64,000 nt of DNA. It comes from Ulota crispa. Lineage: Eukaryota; Streptophyta; Bryopsida; Orthotrichales; Orthotrichaceae. How positions within the stretch are numbered: position 1 is the stretch's first letter; the number at the start of each line of letters is the position of its first letter. Of this stretch, positions 24,146 through 35,519 are shown piece after piece. The position numbers and the translations under genes were made by a program. Below the pieces are notes generated by a model. That model was not told where the DNA came from, searched no databases, and worked only from the letters and a program-made list of their open reading frames with translations. The DNA lies in NCBI GenBank assembly GCA_963920765.1, contig OY987245.1:4542727-4606726 (forward strand). Reading direction: 5' to 3'.

Positions 24146-26334
24146 AATTTATCAATGCTTACAACAAGTTTAGCCTATTACCACCAACTTTGATTAAATA
24201 AGAATGTCATTTTATTGATGAACACTGCTGTTGGGGTGGTTTTACATTAGGAGTTGGGGTTATTTTGGAGCCATATTAGGTCCCAAATCTTGCCCAATTT
24301 GTGCTCAATTCATTCTTCTCATTGATTCAATTTCTCAAATCAGATCTAAGGCGTATAAAGAGCACAGGCAATTTTGTTAAAAAAACAATATACTGGTCAA
24401 AAAACAATATTTTACATGACCTTCACAAGGCCACAAATTGGGTTCACCAAATCTGGATAGCCCTACTTGGTCTACTTATTCTTTCCTCTAGTTTATCATA
24501 AAATATTATAATCTTTCAAGGCTAGTAAATATGATCACAATTTTTTGGACTTACAGACTTTTGTCACAAAAGGAAAGGCTCTCCATAATATTCTTCTATT
24601 GGTGAGGTATTTGAGGACGTTCTTGAGACCATATGTGCTAAAAAATTTTTGGTGCAAATGACCTCATAGCCTTGACTCCTAAAGGTTTAAGCAGTTTTCT
24701 CTAGTGAAAGTCACTGTTAATTGTCATTTTGGGGGGAATGAGTAGAAAAGTAGGAAATAAAGTTTGTTTTGCAAATCCAACCATAGGATCTTGTCTTAGA
24801 CTAGAAGAGGTACTTGTGGGAAAAAATCAGGTCATTCTAGATGGAGAGGAGGGAGATAGATATTTACATCTAATGTGAAAACAAGGTTTTGTTTTGTGCT
24901 ATCCAAAAAATTTTAGAAACCTTTGTCCACACTTATATAAAAAAATTACTCTACACAAAGTTGAGGTTTATTTTTTACATGTAGCACATCAAGTTAGGTA
25001 TGTGTGGGAGAATTTTCAAATTAATTGGAACTATACAACACAAGGGGGAAAATAGTAAGTAAAAAGAAGTAGAGAATGAGTCAAATCACTAAATTGTTAA
25101 GAATTTAATTATTAAAATGAAAAAATGAAAATCCCAACAGTTATAATGTTATGATAAACAATCCACTTCCTTTGATTTTGTTTTTTTTCCAAAATATTAA
25201 AAATTGTGGAAAATAAAGGACTTCAAAGTTTATCTTAGAGTAGAGAATCCATAATTGCCCACAAACTAAAACATCTCATAACTTTCATCTCATCAATTGA
25301 AGTTGAATGATTCAAAGCTTCCCACATATAAAAAAATCTAAAGAACCAATTTCAGATTTCTATTTTTAGAAAATACAAATTTTTAAGAAGTTTTTGGGCT
25401 GCCCAGATTGCCCTCCCTCCCTGGGCAGTAGATATTCTTGCATAACTTCTTCGTCAAATGTCAAAATGACAAAAAAATTAGATCCCCAGATAAATCTTGA
25501 AATTCCCCACTTTCAATAAAAGTTTTAAAAAATCACAAAAACTAGATTAGCTATAGGTACATGCCCAAAATCTCAACTGTCCCCCAAGGGGACAGCTGGG
25601 CCTTTGGGGATGTAAACCCTAACCTTGGTTCCACAAATTGAATTATTTACTTTCAAAATTGTGACCACTACTAAGAATGTGGTAGCTCTTAAATTGCATA
25701 TCATGATAAGTTGGATCTAGGCACCAGTAGAAAACAAGGCCCAATCAAGCGGTCCTAACCAACAAAAGCACATTCTAATCAACACAACTTTCTTCAAAGG
25801 GGGTTCAAATCAAGGCATCCAAATCAACAAAATAGTGTTGATTGGGTTCCATTTTCTAATAATAGTGAGGTTTCATAGTTCAAATGCCTATGCAGCATTA
25901 AGCTTTAAAGCCCATGGTCATAGGATGCTCAAATTTCCTATCAAAGTTTCCTAGTTATAATACCCACAATTGGACTTCGATTATAGCTAAACACCTTAGA
26001 CACAATTATTAGAGATGATTTCTGACAATATCGTTCATGCGAAAATAGAGGATATCTTGCAAAATATTGCAACGATTTTTCCAAAATTGCCACTTTGCGA
26101 TATACTTCCACAAAAAAGGGGTTGTGAGAAACCAACCCACGAAGTATACATAAATTGAAGAAACCTTCCAAATCATAAGTCTTAAATCATAAAACTTCAC
26201 AAAATAGAGTTGAGACCTAACAATATCACCTCTTTTCTCTTGCCTGCACCTATTTATTATCTCGTTGCACTTGAAAGCAAAGTCACGAAGCCATGTCTAA
26301 TGATTTCAGTATTAATTAGATTTCACGCCACATA
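24146..26334. other. Spacer with second copy of the 17.1-kb element
   Basis: There is no gene. About 24740-25620 is homologous to 17160-18030, with shared strings CCAACCATAGGATCTTG and TGCCCAAAATCTCAACTGT followed by CCCCCAAGGGG. The right end near 25620 (GGGCCTTTGGGGATGTAAACCC) has decayed. From 25621 to the 3' end of the next gene I see only AT-rich sequence. Confidence 0.5.
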
Positions 26335-29257
26335 TCATGGAGTTTGATTCTCGTAGTTTTGAATCAACACAAACTCACCGAGATACTTACGAGGGCCTAC
26401 TTCAGGATTCTTAGGATCTTTTTGCTTATCAGGCCATGGTCCATACCACGATTGTCCAACTACAACCCCTGGCCCAACAACACGAACATAATCAAAGAAC
26501 TCTTTCCCAAATTGCAACGGTTGCTTTCCTGTCATATGCCAAATCACAGAATTAGAGAACCACCATCTCCACAGTGTGTTGGATTCAACAAGCAGCACTA
26601 ATGCCGAATTCTACAATATCTTCTTTTGTTGCTATAAACACGAGAAGCATAAGGTATTATAGTGCCAGGATAATAATTTTGAAGAAGTACCTGGCTGCGG
26701 AAAAGCATTTGGCACAGCATTTTTCAGTTCAAAGTGTCCTTCATCATAAGAGAAAGCAAAGTCGCACTGCTCGTTTGTGGCTGCCACGGTCTTGATTGGT
26801 CTGACTTTAAAGTAAAGAGGGGCAACTTTATTTCCAAGCCCCTCCAGCAGAGAGCCTCCTGCAGATGCAATCCATCACGAGTGTCTGTTACCCGGAGTAG
26901 GTGCTTAAGTATCGGTAGTAACTAGACTTTCCGAAGGTAAACAGGAATTACACCACTCACATGCGAGCATTGCTGTTCATAAATCCAGAGAAAAGCGTAT
27001 AATAACGTGCATGCGAACACTTGCATACAGCCTGTATCTCACCTGTGATTACCCTGCCATACAACTCTCTATCTCCACTGTAGAAGAAGGCCTGCACCAT
27101 CCATCCACATTCCCAAATCACACACTGAAACAGCCACCCCCCTACGAGATCACAAAGAGCCCCAATAAACCGTGTGATGCAGAAGAATTTGTGGAAATAT
27201 AAAAACATACTTCAAGGTACTCATAAAGGTCTTCAATACACTCAAACTCACCTTTTTAAATCGGCCCAAAAAGGTGAAAAACCAAGGCACTGGCATCGAT
27301 CATATCACCCAACTCCACAAGTCAGCCCTTTCTGAAGTGATTTTGCAAGTGGCATCCAACCTTCGCCTGGACCATGGCTATTCAAAGCAGTAAACGGTAG
27401 TTTTTCTTTATTCAAACCGTCTCCACTTAATTTGTCACACAAAAAGATGAAATCGGTTCAAAGTCAACAGCTACTTTACTTTAAAAATTCACCTTCATTT
27501 ACTTGCCCCGTCCAGATTATGGGTTGAAGAGGCTTCACAGACGGACTAAGAAGAAATCGTGAAGCATTCTGCAAATAGAGCCCCGGATCTTCGTATCTGA
27601 GCTCTGCCAGCTTCCACATTGCAGTAATGTGCCTGCTCGCATAATCACGACCATAAGTTGAATTTCACATAATCTCAGCAGAGCAGCAAAAACATTTACT
27701 AATGCTTTGTCCACACAGACGAGTGATGCTACTAACAAAACAAGAGATTAAACAATGACTCAAAACAGCGAAGGAATCCTGCACAGTAAAGGTGTGCAAC
27801 CCTTGACTACAACAGCTGTGATTGAATCAAAGCTGCAAAGTTCACACACACACACACACATTCTAGCAAACTTGCCAAAATCCAGGTTACACACCAAATA
27901 CAAATAGTCGAAGCAGACATGTCAAAAGCTTGCAGCTTCTTAGAACACCATTCTGGAAATTACCATAAGGCAAACTTACAGCTGTTACATTACCTGGGCT
28001 CTAACAAGTCGAGCAACCGATGTCTGCGCTCCTCTGGAATGGCTGCAATTTTCTTCCTGCACCACTCCATGAAGTAAAGTCACCATAAAATCCTCCAACA
28101 AAAATTCATACTTCCATATGATGATCTACAATATGAAGGATAATCCACACAACGACCTTTTGAGATGCTTGCTTACCACAAAAAGCCGGCATGATTGTAG
28201 TTGTTCATACTCGACATAGGCTTCAGAAACGGCGGTGGAACCAGTAAAGTCAAAACGTCTAATTCGTCCAAATAAGCTTTCTTTCCATCTGCCAGAATTC
28301 GAAAAGGTTCGTCTCCTTCATTTCCAACGACACCGTATTTGTTGCTGCCTACATTTCTATGCACTACGTCAATGTCGTCTCTTCCTGACGTCTCACCCCC
28401 CGGATTTCTAACAGAGGTATCAGTTTCGCTTGTGCTGGAGTCAGAATACCCGCTCGATTGCTTCCAAGGATCCCAGCCTTGGCCCAACGGCTTTATACCG
28501 GCTTGCTCAAAACTATCGTAAGCAGGAATTGACTCACTGGAGCCATTCATATTTCCGTTCAAAGGCCTGCCATTAGTGGATTGGCAAATCAGGGGACGCC
28601 TGTGAAATAACCGCCTTGACATCCACCAGCACTTGCCACCGCCTATGCAACACAAAAAAAAACACGCATTCGTAAGAAATCATACCAGAGCAACATCAAT
28701 ATGCCGCATCCATGGTGTAAACCCTACACATCTTGAGCAAAGAAACAGGAATGCAGTGCTCGTGAATTACGCAACAACACTGATAAATTCAATTTAACGC
28801 ACTAAACCTAAAAACGCAACAAACCACATGTGCGCTACATATCCGCTGGGGGCTTATTCGTGAACTTCGTAGCTACAACCGAAGCAGCAGCACAAGATTA
28901 AAACCCCGGGGACAAATGCAGTGAGAATCCAACAAACAGAAATCGACACAAAACCATAATAGTAGTAGTGCTTTTTAAGGTTTCAAACAAAGGTTAAAAT
29001 TCAATACTTCGCATAAGTTTAAGTCAAGTTTCTCGTGCTGCTGTGGAAAGAAGTATTAAAACGGCATTGGAAGAGACAACAGAAACCCTAATCTTTGAAA
29101 GATTCATGCGCTACACACCTACAGGCAACTGAGACGTGTTCGTGAACTTCGCAGCTGCAAGTGAATGAGATTGGAGACCCGTAGACGAGGGCAGCTGCGG
29201 AACGACGACGACGACGACGACGGCATTGGAAGCGTGAATTGAAACCCTAATCGCCAT
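26335..29257 (-). CDS. Plastid-type conserved-looking unknown protein, frame broken
   Basis: An eight-exon gene whose product I do not recognise. Exons: 29257-29119, 28642-28177, 28056-27994, 27632-27493, 27420-27211, 27124-26961, 26858-26691, about 26610-26335. All introns are GT-AG and most junction phases agree. The N-terminus (MAIRVSIHASNA, then a Val run coded by GTC repeats) looks like a plastid transit peptide. Later segments are soluble and conserved-looking: KKIAAIPEERRHRLLDLLEPR, GDMIDASALVFHLFGPI, CIEDLYEYLE, WECGWMVQAFFYSGDRELYGRV, YFKVRPIKTVAATNEQ, FFDYVRVVGPGVVVGQSWYGPW. Three lesions break the frame. Exon 5 carries one extra G in a GGG run (about 27309) and an in-frame TAA (about 27255). 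Exon 7 needs one base fewer, near an AAATAAA at about 26832. Because splice sites and codon sense survive, this is either a young pseudogene or local sequence error. It is divergent with the YeeZ-like gene, whose start lies 1.06 kb away. Confidence 0.65.
27843..27860. repeat. Short (CA)n tract
   Basis: About nine CA units, within intron 3 of the unknown gene. Confidence 0.85.
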
Positions 29258-30316
29258 CGCTGATAGTTGTGTCGTCTTTCTTCACCGATACAATACAATC
29301 TAAGCCTGCATTTTGAAACCTTAAAATAGTTTAATCCTTAGCAGGAACGGTGTCTCCGTCGCTGGAGAATCCCGTCGCGTCGGCCTGGTCGAAGTGACAC
29401 CAGATTGTCTGCGAAAAACTTGAGGAATCTTGCGAGCGAGAGCTTGTGATTTGCTTGCAACGCTCTCTACGCAATCTTGTCGGTGCCGTCTTTTAAACAT
29501 CCACCGAGGTTGAAGAGAATGGCCGGTTTCATTCCTTTCTAGAGTGCGAGTTGCTCTACGTTGGCATCAAAAATATCCTACAATTTGAAATATCAAAAAT
29601 ACCCTTGACTTTGACTTTGTGTATTTGACTTTGTGTAAGAATATCAATTATACCCGTAGTTTCCTGTGCCACTTTATTGTAAATTTTTTTAAATATAAAA
29701 ATGACAACAAAAATTATTATGTAATAGTGCAATGGCTTTGACCATAATAAACTTACTTGCAAACACCCTATATAGAACTTGAAGAGCTTGTTTCTAAGAT
29801 TTGACTTGCATTCAACTTACATTTAGTTTTTGTATTTTCCATTATCATTCAAATATTTACAAAATATTATACAAAATATTACAAAAAGAGGCATAGAACT
29901 TTTTTATAATTCAAATAATATAATGGGTATATTTGATGTTTCACAATAATTGAGGATCCCAAAGAACCAGGGGTAAGATTGATATTCCTACACAAAGCTA
30001 CCCGGGGTACTTTTGATATTTGATATTTTGAAAGAATCGAGGGGTATTTTTGATATTTTCCCTAAAAAAAAACACACTGCTTTGGAGGGACAAACTTCTA
30101 ATGGAAACCTGGTTCCCTACCTTATCCATCTCCAACCAATGAAAAGCAAGGACCTGCAGCGTCTTTTACGCCCTCTCCAATTCCAGTCCCGTCTTTTTCT
30201 TTTTCTTTTCCTCCTCCTTTTTCTTTCCTTACATGTTCCGTTCTCCTCCACTTGGCCGATGAGCCGATTCTTCAACAACCTCGCACTCGCAAAGCTTTCA
30301 TCGTCGTCGGAGCTCA
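29258..30316. promoter_or_regulatory. Divergent intergenic promoter region
   Basis: A 1.06-kb gap separates the starts of the leftward unknown gene and the rightward YeeZ-like gene, so it must hold both promoters and 5' UTRs. No clear TATA box is readable. An AAACCCTAA telo-box lies just inside the leftward gene at 29242-29250. The middle (29580-30065) has AT-rich repeats of the GATATTTTTGATATT kind, probably an old element with GGGTATTTTTGATATTT ends. Confidence 0.5.
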
Positions 30317-33300
30317 ATGGCCGCGACCACTGCCACCATTGCTTACACCCGCACCTCGTTCCCGTTCTCTCGAAGACCAGCTACCTCTTTCAAATCTGCA
30401 TCGAGATTGAACCTTCTGCGTTCTCCGAGGATTGCCCGTCATTGCAAGATAATCTTCAAGTGCGAAGCGATAATGGCAGGGAAGGAAATGCAAACGGAAG
30501 GAAAGAGCGCTACGACGAGTACGCATTTGCTGGTTGTTGGATCAGGAGTGCTCGGTAGCCTCGTTGCTCAACGGTGGCTTCAGGTAACGAGCTGTTGTCT
30601 CAATTTGTGTAAAGGAGTGTTGAACTGGAGCTCTTGTTAGGAATCGAGACGATTGTAGTTAGGGTTTGATGACCTCTGTAGGGAACTCATTTCAGCTGTG
30701 AGTAAGGTTTGTGTATATCTTTTTCCCATTTTCACGAGGATTTTTGAAGAAATGTATCATTTGCATTTTGTTTAAGTTATGCATTTTGTTTAAGTTATGC
30801 ATTGTTGAGGTTTTGCTCTGGTCGGAGATGGAACGAAGTGGTCATATTTTTCATAGAGTATGAACAAGTTATAGAAATACCAGGTTTATTGTCAGGTTTA
30901 TGATATGGAACGAACTGGCAATTGATTTATGCAATGGAGTGTTGAACTGGAGCTCTTGTTAGGAATCGAGATATTTTAGTTAGGGTTCATGACCTCTTTA
31001 GGGAACGCATTGCATTTCAGCTGTGAGTAAGGTTTGTGTATATCTTTTTCCTATTTTCACGAGGATTCTTGAAGAAATGTATCATTTTTGCATTTTGTTT
31101 AAGTTATGCATTTTTGAGGTTTTGCTCTGGTCGGATATGGAACGAAGTGGTCATACTTTCTTAGAGTATGAGCAAGTTATGGAAATACCAGGTTTAGTGT
31201 CAGGTTACGATATGTAACGAATTGGCAATTGACTGAATTTGTGCAAAGAAATATTTGGTTTTACATCGTAGGGAATCGGGCGGTGGATGAGACCCGTTGT
31301 TGTTAGGGTTCATGATCTCTGTAGAGATCCATATTCTCATGGTTTTAAAAGTGTTTGCTATCATTGTAGTGACTGAAATTTTCGGTAAATGTTGTGCTCG
31401 TTTTCAAGCTGATTTTAATGCAGGAAAAAATGTTTCGTTTGGAAGCCGCGTGTTTTTTTAGTTTTGAGTTCTCTTGAGATCTGAAATTGGAGTTCTTGTA
31501 GGCAATCTGACTGTAGAGAAGGCGATTTTAATCAGGGTTCGTGACCTTTGTGTGGAACCTTTTTAGTTGCTGAGTGTATTTTCTTACAGTGATTACGTTA
31601 TCTTGAGGGTTTGGTTGTCTTCGTTTCCAAGAGGATGCCAACACACAAGAATATGTTGTTTGGGTGCGAGTTTTTTAGAGTTTATTCACATTCCACTGGT
31701 AGGTTTTGAGTCTTTGATTGCTATTTTTTTGTCATGATTATTATTAGATGTTGTGTATTTGGAAGGGACATTCATTCAACTTCATGCCTATTGTAAGCCT
31801 AATATCAAACCCGTAACGTTACCCATATTGACCCTGTAGTGGGTTTGACTTATAGCCTCAATTAGTGGTGTGACACATGCACTCTAGTTGATTTAATTGC
31901 AGTGTAGTATGGATTGACCAAAAAGTTAGATAAATCTTGGATTTGCTACAATTATTAGTTATATTCTTCTATCTACTTAGAGTGAGGTCTATAGTAAGGT
32001 GAGACCTTTACTTGTCATTGAGGCATAGGAGTGTGAATATTATCATGTCTTTGTATTCTAAATAGGTGTATGCAAGGTGATTGGTGCAGTAACAAAGACC
32101 GCTTGACATAAAATGGCCGGCCCGCACTAAATAGATGGGAGTTTCTTCTAAGATGAGGAAATTTCGATTTGCATATATCTAAATAAGTTCGTGGTGTGCA
32201 GGACCATGAAGGATGCAAAGTCGTTGGAGTGACCAACACTACCAACCGACATGAAGAGTTGTTATCCCTTGGCATTAGCCCTGTCACAAAGGAACAGCAA
32301 TCCAGAGAGAAATATCCGTTCGTGATATTTTGTGCTCCACCGTCTGGCAGTGAAGATTATGCAGCAGAAGTCAGGTACATCAAGGTCAATCCTTACTAGG
32401 TCTGGGTGGAAAATTAAGGTGCTAAATATTTGACGTTGTTCAATTTTGTGCTGGTGTCTTAAAAGTGATATATTCTTTTGGAAATGTGAGGTTTGATGTT
32501 CTTCATATATAGTAGCTCACACAGATCCGTGAAAACTTCAATAGACCAGAGCAAATAAACGTTTAGTTATACTTGAGGAAGTTGAAAATGACCATCTAGC
32601 TTAGCTGCAATGTGGTTTTAATTTGTCTCATGTGCAGGGCAGCAGCTCAGAAATGGGATGGGGAGGGTGCGTTGTTATTTACATCTAGCAGTGGCGTTTA
32701 TGATGTTCATGACAATGGTCTTTGTGACGAGGTAGGCCTCTCCTATGCTTACCTTTTTCTTTTCAATTATGGAATGCCTAAACACATATGGTTGTAGTGT
32801 TGCCAGTGTTTTTGTCTTATTGTTTTCCACATGAAGGCCTTCGTTGACTGGCTTTACCTGCAATGAATGCTTCACTTAAGCTCTTAAGTAACCAAATGGC
32901 TAAAAGTAGCTGCATCCATATCTACAGGAGTTAACCCGTAAGATTGCCAGCGTCCAGAATATGGTCGATGATTGTTTTCTATCACTTACTGTAGGAGCTG
33001 TGTGAAACGGATGAACTACAGCCAAGTCTGCTTAGGAAGCAAATTTTGTCTGTTTTTCAACTACGTGACTAGTTTGATTATTGGATGCTTCATGATTTTT
33101 GTGCATAGCTGTGAAACAGTTCATGTAGAGATTTTTTTTTTTGCAAGAATGAAGATCTTGTTTCTGGGATCTTGCCACAATCAATTTCTCCTTAAAAGCT
33201 CCAGACCTACATGCTATTCACCTCCCTGCGCTCTTAGGGGTTAACTATATAAGAATTTTCAGGAAGGGAATAAAATGTGCCAAACAGAAAGAAGAATGTT

Positions 33301-34958
33301 TGTCTTAAATTTGTGAATGATAAAAACCTCTTTTGGAACTTATGGTAATGCTTCCATGGACTTTCTATTTTTTGCGTGGGCATTTCCAAGTTAATATCTT
33401 TGTTTTTCCATTGTCCAAGTAGCATTGTGGTTGGATGATTTTCAGAACACGTAAGTCTACGGACTATAATACATTTACGGATTCTTTTGGTGATTTTGCG
33501 TTGCTTTGTTGTGGTATGTGGATTACCTCGTGAACAGAATGCACCAACAGCTGATAAAGGAAAAAATCCTCGCTCGGATCGGCTGCTTAATGCCGAGGAG
33601 GAAGTGTTGAAAGTAGGGGGTAACGCTGTTCGATTGGCAGGTCTCTATATATCCTTTTATAATATATTCCTTTTAAGTATTTGAGTACTGCTGTGTTTCA
33701 AGAGGTAGATTTAGAACGTAATTGTAGTGCGTGTGTAGTGTTTGGCTTTCAACTTTTACACTTCGTCTCTTGCACTTCTGAGTGTCCAAGTATGGATTTG
33801 GTAAAAAGTTACCAATTTTTGGCATCTGATTCCTTAGGTGGAGAAATTTCTCATCATCTGGACATGCAGAACTTCAGCCCACAGCAGTAGGAATAGGTAT
33901 CCTGTCTTGCTGTAGTTTGAGTAGGGGTTAGTTTTTAGCTTAACTTTATAAAATATTAGCGACAAGAAATACTAGTATTATTTCCTTGATTCAAAGTGCA
34001 CACTCGGGATCGTGGAGCTCACGTATTCTGGCTTTCGAAGGGAACTGTAGATGCAAGACCAGACCATATTTTGAATCTTATCCATTGTGAGGTGAGCCTT
34101 TCTTACACCTTGATATCATATTTGGTTACTTGCTAGACTGTTAGTATTGTCCTTATCCCATAGTTTCAATAGCAGGTGTAGATTACTGGAAGGTAGAGAG
34201 CACTTGTTTGGAAGCTTTTGCAATCTCGGATGATTGGTCATGAACAATTGGATCCTTGGTCACGTACATTTGGCTTGGTAAACAGAGATGTCAGGCTACT
34301 AGTGGCTTCGCTACTGCTTCAGACATACTTTCATAATATTGACACGTGTCCTTTTAACGAACAGGATGCAGCTGATTTATGCGTTACTATCATGAAGAAA
34401 AAGACGCGTGGGAAAGTCTTCATGGGTTGTGATAATGCACCTGTTTCCAGGTCTGTTATTTGAAAACGCCAATTCTGATTCTGTTGTCTTCGACATTGGT
34501 GAATCTTTATTGCATGTAGGACTTCCAGGACTGACTAGAACTCATGGATTGAAAACACTGAGAATGCATGGTGACATCGTAATGCTTCTGGATTGCAGGC
34601 AAGACATTATGGACGCCATGATGCAGAGTGGAAAGTTTGAAGGGGACTTTCGTGGTTTTACCAGTGTGTAACTTTACTCACGTTACCCGTTAATTACATA
34701 ATTGATCATCTGTCAGAAAACGAATTAGTGATTGACCATAGTAGATTCTATACAAAGTCGTTTCCCCGCTGCAATGATTTTGTTCAAGTAGTTGTACAAC
34801 ATGCTAGAAACTGGTCTTTCAACTTGCTTTGGTGTTTGTCACTTGTTGCAGAAAGTGATGGCCCGCTTGGAAAGAAGATGGACAACAGTCAAACTAAGGA
34901 AATACTTGGATGGCAGCCAAAGTACAACAGCTTTGGGGATTTCATTAGCAGCATTTGA
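30317..34958 (+). CDS. NAD(P)-binding Rossmann protein, YeeZ-like, plastid-type
   Basis: A protein of the extended short-chain dehydrogenase / epimerase superfamily, YeeZ-like branch. Substrate unknown. Exons: 30317-30583, 32202-32374, 32638-32731, 33538-33648, 34002-34091, 34365-34450, 34599-34663, 34852-34958, coding about 330 aa with agreeing phases. The first about 65 residues are Ser/Arg/Thr-rich without acidic residues, as in transit peptides. Then come the dinucleotide site LLVVGSGVLGSLVAQRW, KVVGVTNTTNRHEEL, VIFCAPPSGSEDY, LLFTSSSGVYD, VRLAGLYTRDRGAH, DARPDHILNLIHCEDAA and the C-terminal EILGWQPKYNSF. The usual YxxxK pair is not evident. Intron 4 (33649-34001) does not follow GT-AG. 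It starts ATATCCTT and ends AC, with TTCCTTGAT 11 bp from its end, the U12 AT-AC class. Intron 1 (1.6 kb) contains a tandem duplication. Other introns are 263-806 bp or shorter. A plastid location is inferred from the leader only. Confidence 0.9.
30600..31235. repeat. Tandem duplication of about 320 bp in intron 1
   Basis: The segment GTGTTGAACTGGAGCTCTTG ... CAGGTTTATGATATGGAACG is followed at once by a second copy (start about 30937). The copies agree at roughly 90% and differ by small indels such as a doubled TTTAAGTTATGCATT in copy one. Confidence 0.85.
33649..34001 (+). other. U12-type AT-AC intron
   Basis: The 5' splice site is ATATCCTTTT directly after codon TAT of RLAGLY. The branch site TTCCTTGAT (33982-33990) fits the U12 consensus TTCCTTRAY. 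The 3' end is GTGCAC, followed by ACT CGG GAT CGT GGA. Removing it joins GLY to TRDRGAH in phase 0. The nearest GT donor (33641) needs TG CAC as the next codon start and loses GLY. Confidence 0.85.
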
Positions 34959-35519
34959 GGATATAGTCCAATCCCATGTCTTTCCTTCTGTGTTCATTTC
35001 CAATCAAAAACCTTTGTTTCTGTATCCTGGCTTCGGATAATCCCATTGCCAATGATTTACCTACTTTCTTTCCTTCAAGAGATCAACGTTCAAACTGTAC
35101 CGTATCTATTTCACATTCTGTACAGCAATCATTGTGTTTTCCATTTAATCCATGATCTAGAGTGGACTTCTTATGGTCTGAGATCCTTTGTGAAATGGTG
35201 TCATTCTTCTGTTAACAAGTTTCAATTTTTGTTGCTTTCAATATTTCTGCACGAGGATATTCTCTTGGGAATCGAAGGCAGAGGTAAGGAAGCCTCACCT
35301 CCTAGTGACACCTACCTGAAAGCGACACTCTTAAATCTTGTACCCTACGCGCATTTGTCATTTGAACCCTTGCGGTATTCAAACAGTGTGTTCTTTGGTG
35401 CATTGAAATCCTCTTTGATTTGCTGGCAAGTGTATTTAAAAGTATTTGAACATTTTAGTGATAGAAACTGTGCTCAGTGCTTGAAGTCTCGCAAGTTGGT
35501 GTGCTTACCTTAGATTTTG
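34959..35519. other. Convergent 3' intergenic region
   Basis: The 3' flanks of the YeeZ-like gene (+) and the coiled-coil gene (-) meet here. A + strand frame of 155 codons (35046-35513) has no domain and lies in the expected 3' UTRs, so I do not call it. Confidence 0.55.

Noticed and set aside
27240..27320. A short extra intron in exon 5 of the unknown gene to remove its stop and frame shift
   Set aside because: The only phase-compatible choice uses a weak donor (GTGGAG) and a 66-67 bp intron, and it deletes GDMIDASALVFHLFGP, which reads like real protein.
35046..35513. Plus-strand frame of 155 codons between two convergent genes
   Set aside because: It lies in the expected 3' UTRs, with no domain and no conserved-looking block.
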